A DNA stretch of 64,000 nt from Sphingobacterium corticibacterium (GCF_004208525.1 NZ_SGIT01000001.1:1860001-1924000); one strand, 5' to 3'; positions 26,101-35,602 are shown, counted from the first letter of the stretch. Translations and numbers: made by a program. The notes: a model not told the origin generated them from the sequence alone.

Positions 26101-28517
26101 GTTTAACGAATAATGGACAGGAGCTCCTTGTCCAATCACAAGATTCAATAGCGAACGCACCCATTGATGTGACGTTTAACAATTTCAGAATAGAGACCTT
26201 CGCGCAAATGTTGGCCTCGGAAATGTTCAATGTAGGTGGGGGCATCAACGGTACAGCGACCTTATCTCGCCTGGAGAGCAGCCCTGTATTTGTTTCTGAC
26301 TTGACGATCGACAGGTTTTACTTCGGAAAAGACACCGTGGGTAACGTATTGGTTAAAGTAGACAACATTAAAGAAAACACATTTTCTGCTGATGTTAAAA
26401 TCGAAGGAAATGGGAATGACGTACAGCTCGCAGGTGATTTTATCAGTCCACCGGAAGGACCGGCCACCCTAAACGCTACACTATCCTTGAAGCCTATGAA
26501 GATGACGACGATACAAGCATTTAGCTTGGGTTATCTGGAAGACTGCGAAGGCGATTTGGTAGGTGATTTGAAAATCACGGGAACTGTCGATGCACCGAAA
26601 ATCAATGGCGGGTTGACATTCCAAAACAGTAAATTGAACGTCGCGATGTTAAATGCGGACTTCCTCATGGATAACCAAACTATACATTTCAACAACCAAG
26701 GCATACAGTTCAAAAAATTTGAAATCAAGGATATGCGCGGTAATTCGACTTTATTAAACGGCTCTATAGCTACCACCACCTATACGGATTTCAATTTCAA
26801 TCTAAACTTGACCATGGACGATTTCGCCGCGGTCAATTCAACAAGAGAAGACAACGATTTATTTTTTGGGAAACTATATTTAACCTCAAATCTTCGTATA
26901 CGCGGCAATTTGGATCAACCCCGGGTAGAGGGAGATATTAAGGTCAACGAGAATACGGACTTTGCACTTATTGTACCCAACGATGATCCGGGCATTGCGC
27001 AACGGGATGGTGTTGTTAAATTTGTGAATCGTTCGGATACGGCCCGCGCGAATGTGTTTGCCCGACTGGATTCGATGACGACAGCTACGCAACTGTCTGG
27101 CATGGACATTGCCCTCAATCTATCCACCGATCCGGAGGCAAAATTCAAAGTTATACTAGATGAGGGCACGCAAGATGCGCTCAACATACAAGGTATTGCC
27201 GAGCTGAACGCAACCATCGATGCAAGTGACAAAATCACCATGTCGGGAACTTACACGGTAGAAAAAGGAGATTATACATTCTCATTAGGACCGATTTCGA
27301 AGCCGTTCCTTTTCCAGAAAGGAAGCACCATCACTTGGAATGGTGACCCATTGGATGCTCGTATGGATATCACCGCCATATACCGAAGTCGCTTTCCAAC
27401 ATTGGAACTCGTGCAGTCACAAATCGGCGGCGAAAGTCAAAATCTCTATAAACAGCGGATTCCTTTCGATGTTAAATTAATCCTCACGGGTGAGTTATTC
27501 AAACCGGAAATTAACTTTGATATTGATCTGGACGAGAATAACGCAATCGTTTCCCAAGACGTTGTAAGTAAAGTTAATATTGCATTAGCAAACATACGTG
27601 AAGATCCGGCAGAATTAAATAAACAGGTATTTTCATTAATAGCGCTTGGTCGTTTTATGTCTGCTAATCCCTTTGAAAGTCTTTCGGGCGGTGGCGGAGC
27701 CGAAGCGATGGCCCGGAACACCGTAAGTTCGTTCTTAAGCAGCCAGTTGAACAATCTAGCCTCTGACCTTATAAAAGGAGTAGAACTTGATTTCAATCTA
27801 CAATCAGAAGAGGATTATCTAACCGGGAATGCACAAACGAGAACAGATTTAAACGTGGGCGTATCTAAGATGTTATTTGATGATCGCTTAAAAGTTACTA
27901 TTGGCTCCAATTTCGAAGTCGAAGGGAACACGCGTCCGGGAGAAAAAGCATCGAATATCGCAGGAGATATTTCGCTGGATTATCAACTTTCAAAAGACGG
28001 ACGCTACTTTGCCCGTGTATACCGAAAAAATCAATATCAAGCTACGCTACAAGGGCAATTTGTCGAAACTGGTATAGGGTTCATTATCACGATGAGCTAC
28101 GACAAATTCAAAGAACTGTTTATGAGCTCCAAAGCCTTAGAGCAATATTACAATACGGATAGTCGGAGTTTTCGGCGTCGTTTCGATGTGGAGCGGATGG
28201 AAACAGATTCTGTTTATCGGGATAGTGTACGCTACGTTATTCGGGATAGCCTCATGAAAAACAGCCCGGAGTTCCGCAAACGGGTGGAAGAACGTCAGAA
28301 ACAAGAACAACTGGAACGGCAAGAAAATGATGCCGACAGTTCAGAGACAGACAGACCAACGGATTCTACCCATCGCACTATCCGAAAAGAAGAAATGGAA
28401 GAGCAGGAAGAGCAAGAAGCAGAACAGGAAAAAAAAGATTCAACGAATACACAAATAGATACTACAACAAATGCTATCCGAGACGATGAAGAGGAAAGGA
28501 GGTCGTATGAAGACTAA
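23139..28517 (+). CDS. tamB: Translocation and assembly module protein TamB
   Basis: A 1792-residue inner-membrane-anchored protein of the AsmA/TamB bridge family that spans the periplasm and helps move lipids or assemble outer-membrane proteins. One N-terminal membrane helix (about 10-32, ILWIIGSIIALLLLLIFLI) is followed by long beta-helical repeats and a C-terminal DUF490 region, with IPFDVKLILTGELFKPEINF typical of TamB ends. The last 130 residues are a charged Glu/Lys/Gln/Arg-rich tail with coiled-coil character (EERQKQEQLERQENDAD), which is unusual compared with proteobacterial TamB. The start is a TTG, because the next ATG would remove the membrane anchor. tamL overlaps its 3' end by 11 bases. 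Confidence 0.93.
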   Translation: MNRFGRIALKTILWIIGSIIALLLLLIFLIRMPAVQNYVVGKVTNYLEKKIGTPVDIGYINITFPKKLVLENVYFEDQSKDTLIAGEKLLVDINMFKLLKNTVEIQQLELKGITAKINRTLPDSSFNFDYIVEAFASEEESTANADTTSALVFDINDVLFERIHFVYRDEVIGTNADIRLTHFDTKVKKFDLTNNMAFSMPNIKLDGLTALVKQWAPVSDGEAPSAEDFGITDTSVEESSLLPDLEIKNLDLSNILVEYQDSSAAMDTRFDIRKLAAEIKEMDLNKEIVRLGKVTLDESDSQIFMRKTASTPTATTVSDTTSDSSSMNWIVSADKLDIDKTNIWFRDDNEPRMKGFDYFNIKISDFLAELDDLYFSSDSISGSLKNLAMADHSGFSIKKLQADFVYHNTGVEIRNFLAQTPKTTIRDYIKLSYPSLDALTENPSKVLVEANINRSTLDMRDIRYFVPDLDTMEIMKPLLARSFYINGAVKGRMDNLTIPNIEFKTLDRTHLIASAVIRGLPDTEKLYIDLNLKKFTTGRADIERLVAKSMMPDSLQLPNAISLSGTFKGGMSGFDANMSLVTEKGNATVNGNMQMGTDTTYNAYVSIDDLNIGNILNQDSVLGIISAEATVVGTGLDPKNMDASIDGRLNHLDAMGYAYRDIQLHVDAKDGDIAGTLNSPDPNIQFNMDFAADMRNTYPKVNATLMIDSVNLQNLKLMDDDFRYHGKIVADFETADPDFLNGSLDIVNSAIAYNDARYTLDSISLKAFADTSRNMLLLRSEFLRAHMVGKYQLTALAPALQDIVRIYYNPNNAPKDTTSYDPQSFEFSATLNHSRFIRNFLPDLEEMRDITLDGTFNSTTQNFMAKLIAPKIVYGGTSIENVGIDLTTFDSTLYYSALIHKIKMGNIELNNTVASGSVVENNIDFGLWIKDKEDKEQYHLGAKLQAVESNFMFSLHEDGLKLNYEDWSIDTTNTISFGERGIHANNFRLTNNGQELLVQSQDSIANAPIDVTFNNFRIETFAQMLASEMFNVGGGINGTATLSRLESSPVFVSDLTIDRFYFGKDTVGNVLVKVDNIKENTFSADVKIEGNGNDVQLAGDFISPPEGPATLNATLSLKPMKMTTIQAFSLGYLEDCEGDLVGDLKITGTVDAPKINGGLTFQNSKLNVAMLNADFLMDNQTIHFNNQGIQFKKFEIKDMRGNSTLLNGSIATTTYTDFNFNLNLTMDDFAAVNSTREDNDLFFGKLYLTSNLRIRGNLDQPRVEGDIKVNENTDFALIVPNDDPGIAQRDGVVKFVNRSDTARANVFARLDSMTTATQLSGMDIALNLSTDPEAKFKVILDEGTQDALNIQGIAELNATIDASDKITMSGTYTVEKGDYTFSLGPISKPFLFQKGSTITWNGDPLDARMDITAIYRSRFPTLELVQSQIGGESQNLYKQRIPFDVKLILTGELFKPEINFDIDLDENNAIVSQDVVSKVNIALANIREDPAELNKQVFSLIALGRFMSANPFESLSGGGGAEAMARNTVSSFLSSQLNNLASDLIKGVELDFNLQSEEDYLTGNAQTRTDLNVGVSKMLFDDRLKVTIGSNFEVEGNTRPGEKASNIAGDISLDYQLSKDGRYFARVYRKNQYQATLQGQFVETGIGFIITMSYDKFKELFMSSKALEQYYNTDSRSFRRRFDVERMETDSVYRDSVRYVIRDSLMKNSPEFRKRVEERQKQEQLERQENDADSSETDRPTDSTHRTIRKEEMEEQEEQEAEQEKKDSTNTQIDTTTNAIRDDEEERRSYED

Positions 28518-30816
28518 GTTGCATGATATCGCCATAGGCATGATCGCCATGGCTATGGTGGCTAGCTGTAATTCAACCAAATATCTTGCGGAAGATGAAA
28601 AGCTCTATAACAAAGGACATGTTGTCATCCATTCCGAAGATAGCATTCCGAAAGAACGAAAAGAAGCATTTGAAACACATCTGGAAGAAATGCTCCGCCC
28701 CAAACCGAATAAAAAGATTTTGGGTATGCGTTTCAAACTGGGTCTGTATAATATGGGAGGAGGACCAGACTCATCATCAGGTGCAATCAATAGATGGTTG
28801 AGAAAGCAAGGAGAAGAACCCGTTTTACTTAGTGATGTAAATCGGGAGTACAACGAAAATCTCTTGCGCAACCGGATGGAGAACTTTGGCTTTTTTAATG
28901 CTTATGTTACATCGGACACAACCATAGATGGGAAGTTGGCGGAGGTTATATATAACGCATTCCCCGGAAAGATTTACCGAATCGCCAAAGTTGATTTTGA
29001 AGTAGACTCGGCTACAAAGCTCGGAAAGGATATTTTAAGCACAAAATCCCAATCCTTATTGCATGTGAAGAGCAATTATAATTTAGATGTTATCCTAAAT
29101 GAGCGAGACCGCATTGACAATGATTTAAAAAATAAAGGATATTATTATTTTTCACCTGACCATTTATTAATGGAAGTGGACAGCAGCCGGGGAAATCACC
29201 AAGTAGATATGTATGTCACGGTAAAGCCCGAAACACCTGAGAGAGCGAAACAACCTCAGAAAATAGGGAACATTTTTATTTACCCCAACTATCGGCAAAC
29301 ATCTGAGGGCTTCCAAACAACACGTCCTCGGCAACAGCAATTGTTTAACGACCAGTATTATATTATAGACCCGCAGGATACCTATCGTAAAAAAGTGTTG
29401 GCCAACCATATCTTTTTCAACAAAGGAGACACGTATACACGGTGGGAACACAATCGAACTATTAGCCATCTGGTCAATCTCAATGCGTTTAAATTTGTTA
29501 AAAATACATTTGTTGATAGTCCCGATTCGGCCAACACCATGGATGTTTATTACCATCTTACCCCCATGCAACGTAAATCGATCCGTTTCGAAGTGATTGG
29601 AAAAACGGCGTCTGTGTATAACGGAACGGAAGCTAATGCGCATTGGACACTTCGCAATGCATTTAAAGGTTTTGAAACACTTACGGTTAGTGTTTTTGGT
29701 GGCTATGAGACCCAGACAGGGGGTAGTGTAAATCTAAACTCAGCCTATATACGTTATGGGACTGAGGTTGGAATTGTATGGCCACGTTTGCTATCACCCT
29801 ACAAATGGGCTCCGTCTAGACGTTATATTCCGAAAACGTATGCAAAAGTCGGTTATGAGTTTCTGAATCGTCGCAATGCCTATACACTTAATTCGCTTAC
29901 GATGAATTATGGTTATAATTGGAAAGAAGATGACCAAAAGCAACACGACTTGGCGGTTGCGGAAATCATCTATGTACAACCACGTAATATTACCGATGAT
30001 TATCGTGCACAAATGGATACTGTTCCGACCCTACGTCATATTGTGGATCCTCAGTTTTCTTTTGGCCCCAATTATTCCTATACCTTTACCAATTCGATGG
30101 AAGCAGCTCGTAAGCACACCTTTTATGTAAAAACAGGCTTAAATACTTCTGGAAATGTATTGGGATTGATTCAAGGAGCCAACTACGATGAAGGCGCTAA
30201 AAAGATTTTCGGAACACCTTATGCACAGTTTGTCAAAGCGGAAGCAGACTTTCGTCATTACATGAAATTGTCTTCCAGCTCCCAACTTGCCTCAAGAGTA
30301 ATGGTTGGTTTGAGCCATTCTTACGGAAATTCTCGATCACTTCCCTATTTAAAGCAATATTTCACCGGCGGTCCCAACGGATTACGTGCTTATCGTGCTA
30401 GAGCCGTCGGTCCGGGGTCTGCCCTTCCCGAAAACTTAGGTGAAAATAATTTCTTTGCTGACCAAACGGGGGATTTCAAACTAGAGCTTAATACGGAATA
30501 CCGGGCACAGATAGCGGGTATGCTGCATTGGGCAGCTTTTATAGACGCCGGGAATATATGGTTGCAACGAGAGGATGAAAACAAGCCGGGTGGGAAGTTG
30601 TCGAAAAATTTTTATAAAGAACTGGCAGTAGGTACAGGATTGGGATTACGTCTTGATTTGGACTTTTTAATTATCCGGACGGATTTTGCGATACCTGTAC
30701 GTGTGCCCTATCGGAATCCGGGTGATCGTTGGGTATTCAAATACATCGATTTCCGTGATTCGCAATGGAGACGCGAAAACCTCGTATTTAATTTAGCTAT
30801 CGGTTATCCGTTCTAG
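28507..30816 (+). CDS. tamL: TamL, lipoprotein of the translocation and assembly module (Omp85 family)
   Basis: A 769-residue Omp85-family outer-membrane protein. The N-terminus is a lipoprotein signal (MIAMAMVASC, lipidated C21), followed by POTRA-like units and a 16-strand barrel whose C-terminal part has the ITGGPNGLRAYRARAVGPG-like L6 motif (here TGGPNGLRAYRARAVGPG). Bacteroidota carry a lipidated TamA variant, TamL, next to tamB, and this matches. The ATG with AAAGGAGG just upstream was chosen; the frame extends further inside tamB without support. It works with TamB in outer-membrane biogenesis. Confidence 0.92.
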   Translation: MKTKLHDIAIGMIAMAMVASCNSTKYLAEDEKLYNKGHVVIHSEDSIPKERKEAFETHLEEMLRPKPNKKILGMRFKLGLYNMGGGPDSSSGAINRWLRKQGEEPVLLSDVNREYNENLLRNRMENFGFFNAYVTSDTTIDGKLAEVIYNAFPGKIYRIAKVDFEVDSATKLGKDILSTKSQSLLHVKSNYNLDVILNERDRIDNDLKNKGYYYFSPDHLLMEVDSSRGNHQVDMYVTVKPETPERAKQPQKIGNIFIYPNYRQTSEGFQTTRPRQQQLFNDQYYIIDPQDTYRKKVLANHIFFNKGDTYTRWEHNRTISHLVNLNAFKFVKNTFVDSPDSANTMDVYYHLTPMQRKSIRFEVIGKTASVYNGTEANAHWTLRNAFKGFETLTVSVFGGYETQTGGSVNLNSAYIRYGTEVGIVWPRLLSPYKWAPSRRYIPKTYAKVGYEFLNRRNAYTLNSLTMNYGYNWKEDDQKQHDLAVAEIIYVQPRNITDDYRAQMDTVPTLRHIVDPQFSFGPNYSYTFTNSMEAARKHTFYVKTGLNTSGNVLGLIQGANYDEGAKKIFGTPYAQFVKAEADFRHYMKLSSSSQLASRVMVGLSHSYGNSRSLPYLKQYFTGGPNGLRAYRARAVGPGSALPENLGENNFFADQTGDFKLELNTEYRAQIAGMLHWAAFIDAGNIWLQREDENKPGGKLSKNFYKELAVGTGLGLRLDLDFLIIRTDFAIPVRVPYRNPGDRWVFKYIDFRDSQWRRENLVFNLAIGYPF

Positions 30817-30882
30817 GGGAATAAAGAAAAGTTTCGTACATTTATCTACATGTCATTCTATACCAACACAAAGGAGAAAAAT

Positions 30883-31827
30883 ATGCAGACTAAAATCACG
30901 GTTATTGGAGCTGGAGCTGTGGGTGCTACCACAGCCGACAACCTTGTACGAAGAAATATTGCAGAAGAAATTGTGCTCTTGGATATCAAAGAAGGTGTAG
31001 CAGAAGGCAAAGCACAAGATATGATGCAGACAGCCGCTCTTCTCGGATTTGATTCTACCATAAAAGGAGTCACCAACGATTATACACAAACGGCAGGTTC
31101 AACAGTGGCTGTTATTACTTCCGGTATTCCCAGAAAACCGGGAATGACACGTGAGGAACTTATCGGAACGAATGCCGATATTGTCAAGTCTGTTGTCGAT
31201 AACTTGGTAAAACATTCACCCGATATCATTATTCTTATCGTGTCCAACCCCATGGATACAATGACTTATCTCGCATTAAAATCGAGCGGATTGCCTAAAA
31301 ACCGAATTATAGGGATGGGCGGAGCCTTGGATTCCGCACGCTTCAAATACCAGATTTCCCAAAAGCTACAAGCTTCTGCAAACGATCTAAATGCCATTGT
31401 TATAGGTGGACACGGCGATACGACAATGATTCCTTTGATACATCAAGCTACGTGGAACAGTATTCCTGTAAATAGCTTCCTTACACCAGAAGAGCAAGAC
31501 GATATCGTAAAAAAAACAATGGTGGGCGGAGCGACACTTACTGCTTTAATCGGTACTTCGGCCTGGTACGCGCCCGGAGCGGCAACAGCTGCCATGGTAG
31601 AAAGTATCGTACGTGATCAAAACAGGTTATTTACGGCGTCTGTATTCTTAGAGGGTGAATATGGCGAGGAAGACATTAATATTGGCGTGCCGGTCATTGT
31701 CAATAAAAAGGGTTGGGATCGCATCGTTCCATTGGAACTATCGGAAGAGGAGAAAGCCTTGTTTAAAAATAGCGCAAATGCCGTAAGAAATATGAACCAA
31801 GTATTGAAAGATAGTAATATCATATAA
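30883..31827 (+). CDS. mdh: Malate dehydrogenase
   Basis: The enzyme oxidises malate to oxaloacetate with NAD+ in the TCA cycle. The 314-residue product has the NAD-binding GAGAVG (9-14), substrate arginine R84 in SGIPRKPGMTRE, and catalytic H177 in IGGHGDTTMIPL. It is of the LDH-like MDH type found in Bacteroidota. The chosen ATG follows AAGGAG; an earlier ATG eleven codons upstream adds a segment (SFYTNTKEKN) that does not fit the family. It lies 66 bases after tamL, with no obvious terminator between them. Confidence 0.97.
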   Translation: MQTKITVIGAGAVGATTADNLVRRNIAEEIVLLDIKEGVAEGKAQDMMQTAALLGFDSTIKGVTNDYTQTAGSTVAVITSGIPRKPGMTREELIGTNADIVKSVVDNLVKHSPDIIILIVSNPMDTMTYLALKSSGLPKNRIIGMGGALDSARFKYQISQKLQASANDLNAIVIGGHGDTTMIPLIHQATWNSIPVNSFLTPEEQDDIVKKTMVGGATLTALIGTSAWYAPGAATAAMVESIVRDQNRLFTASVFLEGEYGEEDINIGVPVIVNKKGWDRIVPLELSEEEKALFKNSANAVRNMNQVLKDSNII

Positions 31828-31832
31828 CACGC

Positions 31833-31885
31833 TTTTTTGCATGGGTTTTATTTTTATATTTCCTAAGTTTAGCCCATGCAAAAAA
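31833..31885 (+). repeat. 13-bp inverted repeat covering the retropepsin-like start codon
   Basis: TTTTTTGCATGGG (31833-31845) and CCCATGCAAAAAA (31873-31885) are perfect complements with a 27-base loop. The second arm contains the ATG of the next gene. Six T's precede the stem, and no T-run follows it, so it is not a normal terminator. Confidence 0.75.
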
Positions 31886-32313
31886 TTCCGTTAGAAATAT
31901 TGGAGCTACAAGGTGATGGTTACCATATATTGATTGATGTTTGTTTATTTGACCAACCTTTTAAAATGGTGTTGGATACTGGGGCATCAAAAACCGTTCT
32001 CGATAAAACCACACTCCTGCAATCCGGTATTCCGGAAGAAAAAATAGAGAACACTAATATTATCTCGACCGGCTTAGGCACAAATTCTATGGAAAGTTTT
32101 ATTCTCGAATTGCCTACTTTCGCAATAGGCAACTGGAAAATAAAAAAATTTATAACGGCAGTACTCGACCTGAGCGCAGTGAATTATGCCTATCAGCAAA
32201 TGAATCTCCCTCCCGTTATCGGGGTATTGGGAGGAGATATTCTATTTTCCTATGCTGCTCGAATTGACTATCGGAAACAACTTTTGATCTTACGAGATCG
32301 AAAAGTAAGTTGA
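31876..32313 (+). CDS. Retropepsin-like single-domain aspartic protease
   Basis: A 145-residue clan AA aspartic protease. The catalytic loop is MVLDTGASKTVLD with D34, and a second hydrophobic-glycine segment (PPVIGVLGGDILFSY) fits the 'flap-side' ILG motif of retropepsin-like domains, with IGVLGGDIL. One aspartate per chain means it must dimerise to work, as in retroviral proteases. No signal peptide is seen, so it is probably cytoplasmic. The ATG lies in one arm of a long hairpin. Eight bases separate it from the PagL-like gene. Substrate unknown. Confidence 0.85.
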   Translation: MQKIPLEILELQGDGYHILIDVCLFDQPFKMVLDTGASKTVLDKTTLLQSGIPEEKIENTNIISTGLGTNSMESFILELPTFAIGNWKIKKFITAVLDLSAVNYAYQQMNLPPVIGVLGGDILFSYAARIDYRKQLLILRDRKVS

Positions 32314-32321
32314 GCTAGTGT

Positions 32322-33584
32322 ATGTTTATTGGTATAAAATCGGCGTTCCTCCAAGCATTATGTTCGTGCAGCCTTCTCCTTGCTGTTCCAATAGGCACAT
32401 TAGCGTTCGGACTAGATACACTCTCGGTTGATACCGTGTATCAGCTGAATGGTGCCGGACGATTTGTCCACCATTTGGGACTCGAACTTCGCCCAGGCTA
32501 TATATTACCGAATGTTCCTTTTTATTCCGGATTTAACAATCAACGAAAACCTATTCGAAATGCGTTATCTGGACACATAAAATACGCCTTTCGATTCCCA
32601 AATGGATCATTAGGAGATAGAATTTATGCACATACCTATCAAGGAATAGGCGTGTCATTTTATAACTTTGGTAACCGACGGGAATTAGGTAATCCTAAAA
32701 CGGTATATTTTTTCCAACGTTCCAATATCACGCAACTAAGCCTAAACACAGCCCTAGATTATGAATGGAATTTTGGCTTATCTACTGGTTGGAAACCACA
32801 TCATTTTGTACACAACCCTTATAATATCGCAATTGGTTCCAAAGCCAATGCCTATCTGAATGCAGGCCTATATGTGCGATGGAGATTAACACCACATACC
32901 GATCTGGCAACTGGTTTAGACTTTACGCATTTCTCAAATGGCAATACAAATTTTCCAAATGCAGGGCTCAATATGCTAGGGTTAAAAATGGGTATTTTAT
33001 ATGATTTTAAAAAACGAGAACCCTTCACAAAACATACCAAAATCCCTGACTCTTTACGCACATCGTATCCCAAACATATTAACTATGATTTAGTTCTTTT
33101 CGGCTCATGGCGTCGGAAAGGAGTCGACGTTATGGGGCAACCTGTCGCTTCACCACATCAATATCCTGTTTTAGGCATGTATTTTGGCCCAATGTACAAT
33201 ATAAGCTATAGGTTTCGAGCAGGCATTTCACTCGACGCGGTATACGATGGCAGTGCCAATGTTTACACCAAGAATTATTTCTCGGCTACCATGGAAGAAA
33301 AGTTCTTTAAACCATCTTTAGATAAACAGCTGGCCGTGGGCCTATCCGCGAGGGCTGAATATATCATGCCGATTTTTACCATCGGTGTCGGTTTGGGCGG
33401 CAATATAATGCACAAAGGTGGAGATCTTCGGGGTACTTATCAAACATTTGCACTGAAGATTGCAACTACCAAAAATTCATTCTTACATATTGGCTACAAT
33501 CTAAAAGACTTTCACGAACCTAACTATTTGATGTTAGGTCTAGGTTATCGATTTAAAAATAAAGCACCATCGTTGCTGTATTGA
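32322..33584 (+). CDS. Acyloxyacyl hydrolase / PagL-like lipid A deacylase family protein
   Basis: The 420-residue product begins with a hydrophobic signal region ending near TLAFG and then a barrel-like domain rich in aromatic strands. The H-x-S motif of PagL is visible as H203-F-S205 in LDFTHFSNGNTN, in the expected place before a C-terminal strand (LNMLGLKMGILYDF). PagL removes the 3-O acyl chain of lipid A at the outer membrane. This protein is about twice PagL's size and carries a second, barrel-like half (about 250-420), so it may differ in partner or substrate. A third catalytic residue (Glu) cannot be assigned by eye. Confidence 0.72.
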   Translation: MFIGIKSAFLQALCSCSLLLAVPIGTLAFGLDTLSVDTVYQLNGAGRFVHHLGLELRPGYILPNVPFYSGFNNQRKPIRNALSGHIKYAFRFPNGSLGDRIYAHTYQGIGVSFYNFGNRRELGNPKTVYFFQRSNITQLSLNTALDYEWNFGLSTGWKPHHFVHNPYNIAIGSKANAYLNAGLYVRWRLTPHTDLATGLDFTHFSNGNTNFPNAGLNMLGLKMGILYDFKKREPFTKHTKIPDSLRTSYPKHINYDLVLFGSWRRKGVDVMGQPVASPHQYPVLGMYFGPMYNISYRFRAGISLDAVYDGSANVYTKNYFSATMEEKFFKPSLDKQLAVGLSARAEYIMPIFTIGVGLGGNIMHKGGDLRGTYQTFALKIATTKNSFLHIGYNLKDFHEPNYLMLGLGYRFKNKAPSLLY

Positions 33585-33594
33585 TGGAGACCTG

Positions 33595-34818
33595 TTATAT
33601 TTTCTTGAACAATCGCCGGTGAATGTGTAACCGCAAATAGGTATAAAAACCTAACGCAATAATAATACCGGCTGTTCCCATCACATAGAGCGTACTCTTG
33701 ATTCCAATATATTCGGCCATTGCTCCTACCAAGAGGGTTCCAATCGGCGCAACACCCTGAAAAGCCATCACATAATAGCCTATTACCCTAGCGCGATAGC
33801 TGGGAACTGCATGTGTCTGGATATACGTATTAATAGAAGAATTTTGCATCATCATAGCAAACGCAACTATCATAGTAAATAGTAAAGCAAGAGGTAGAAT
33901 ACGAGCAAATGCTAATAAACAAAGCGCTGCCCCCATTAAAAAAGCAGAAAATAACACGCGATATCGCAGATTTTCACCGGTTTTTAACCTTGCCATATTG
34001 ATGGCTCCGATCATCGCACCAAAACCAGCGGCACTTTCAAACCAAGAGAACGTAGATTCATCCCCTCTAAAAAGATCCTTAGCCACTGCGGGCAATAGAG
34101 ATGTGTAAGGGATAACCAACAAACTCGAAAACACCAATACAATAATCAATGATGCAATATGTGGTGAACGTCGCAAATAGCTGAACCCCTCTATAAGTGC
34201 TCGCCAATTGCTTTCCTTGATAAGCTTTGATGGATCTTCTTTCACACGCATCAGAAGCAAACATATAATAACAGGTACAAAACTGATAAAGTTGATGCCA
34301 AAACATACAAACTCGCCATATTTGGTTAATAAAATACCACCAATAGCAGGCCCCACCATCCTCGCGGCATTGAAGATGGAAGAATTTAATGCTATGGCAT
34401 TGGGTAAATCTCGTTTATTATCTACGAGTGATATCATTAAGGATTGACGGCTAAGTACATCGAAAGCGTTGATGACACCCTGTATAAATCCCAACATAGA
34501 AAGGATAAAAACGGTCTGCAACTGCAGTCCTACGACCAAAGTCAACACACCAGCTTGTATCATTAACCCGATCTGCGTGAGAAAAACCAATTTGTATTTC
34601 TGATGTTTATCGACAAACGAACCGACAAAGGGAGAAAGAATCAAGGAAGGCAACAAGGCGATAAATTGTACGAAACCTAACCAAAAAACAGAGTTCGTCA
34701 TTTCATAAACCATCCAACTAATAGCAATCCGCTGCATCCAAGTACCTAAAAGCGATATCGCCTGACCTATGACGTGTAATCGAAAATTAGGATAAGAAAG
34801 CGATCTGAATATATCCAT
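33595..34818 (-). CDS. MFS exporter
   Basis: A 407-residue major facilitator protein with about 12 membrane helices, of the EntS/MFS_3 drug or siderophore exporter type. Evidence: the N-terminal SLSYPNFRLHVIGQAISLLG with WMQRIAISWMVYEMT, the loop GSFVDKHQKYKLVFLTQ between helices 2 and 3 (motif A-like), and a second-half motif MARLKTGENLRYR. The first ATG (DIFRSLSYPN) is preferred to an upstream TTG. It is convergent with the PagL-like gene, with ten bases between stops. Substrate unknown. Confidence 0.87.
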   Translation of the reverse strand: MDIFRSLSYPNFRLHVIGQAISLLGTWMQRIAISWMVYEMTNSVFWLGFVQFIALLPSLILSPFVGSFVDKHQKYKLVFLTQIGLMIQAGVLTLVVGLQLQTVFILSMLGFIQGVINAFDVLSRQSLMISLVDNKRDLPNAIALNSSIFNAARMVGPAIGGILLTKYGEFVCFGINFISFVPVIICLLLMRVKEDPSKLIKESNWRALIEGFSYLRRSPHIASLIIVLVFSSLLVIPYTSLLPAVAKDLFRGDESTFSWFESAAGFGAMIGAINMARLKTGENLRYRVLFSAFLMGAALCLLAFARILPLALLFTMIVAFAMMMQNSSINTYIQTHAVPSYRARVIGYYVMAFQGVAPIGTLLVGAMAEYIGIKSTLYVMGTAGIIIALGFYTYLRLHIHRRLFKKI

Positions 34819-34871
34819 TAACGGCAAAAAAATGTTTTGACTAAACCTTCCCAGATTGAGAATAATATAAT

Positions 34872-34879
34872 TACTTTTG
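34872..34879 (+). promoter_or_regulatory. -7 promoter element of the transaldolase gene
   Basis: TACTTTTG fits TAnnTTTG, 64 bases before the ATG; a TTG lies 14 bp upstream, shorter than the usual 17-23 spacing. Confidence 0.45.
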
Positions 34880-34942
34880 TAACATACTTAGGTATATTAT
34901 GTTTTAAAATATTTTAAATCACTATAAACAATCTAATAAAAC

Positions 34943-35602
34943 ATGAAATTTTTTATCGATACCGCGAACTTAGCACAGATCAAAGAAGCACAGGATCTCG
35001 GTGTATTGGACGGCGTAACTACGAATCCCAGCCTTATGGCGAAAGAGGGCATCAGTGGCGAAGAGAATGTAATTAATCACTATAAAGCTATCTGCGATAT
35101 TGTAGATGGCGATGTAAGTGCAGAAGTTATCTCTACCGACTATGACAATATCATCAAAGAAGGTGAGGCACTGGCTGCTTTAAACCCTAAAATTGTGGTG
35201 AAAGTTCCCATGATTAAAGATGGCGTTAAAGCTATCAAATATTTCAGCCAAAAAGGCATCAAAACCAATTGTACGCTTGTTTTCTCTGCAGGTCAGGCCT
35301 TATTAGCGGCAAAAGCAGGGGCAACATACGTATCTCCATTTGTTGGACGATTGGACGATATTTCTGTAGATGGTTTAGGATTGATCGAAGAAATCCGCCT
35401 TATTTATGACAATTACGGTTTTAAAACCGAAATCTTAGCGGCTTCCGTACGCCATAGTGCACATTTATTGGGATGCGCCAAGATTGGAGCGGATGTGATG
35501 ACAGGGCCATTATCTGTTATCCTTTCTCTATTAAAGCATCCATTAACCGATAGTGGATTGGCACAATTTTTAGCCGACCACGCGAAAGCGGCAGGAAAAT
35601 AA
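34943..35602 (+). CDS. fsa: Fructose-6-phosphate aldolase / small transaldolase
   Basis: A 219-residue (beta/alpha)8 protein of the short transaldolase family. It begins [13 protein letters not shown], has [12 protein letters not shown], the Schiff-base lysine K87 in [12 protein letters not shown], and the C-terminal half with [10 protein letters not shown] and ILAASVRH. Members are either fructose-6-phosphate aldolases or transaldolases, and they are hard to separate by sequence; the tag TalC/Fsa should be read as one family. A strong terminator follows. Confidence 0.93.
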   Translation: MKFFIDTANLAQIKEAQDLGVLDGVTTNPSLMAKEGISGEENVINHYKAICDIVDGDVSAEVISTDYDNIIKEGEALAALNPKIVVKVPMIKDGVKAIKYFSQKGIKTNCTLVFSAGQALLAAKAGATYVSPFVGRLDDISVDGLGLIEEIRLIYDNYGFKTEILAASVRHSAHLLGCAKIGADVMTGPLSVILSLLKHPLTDSGLAQFLADHAKAAGK

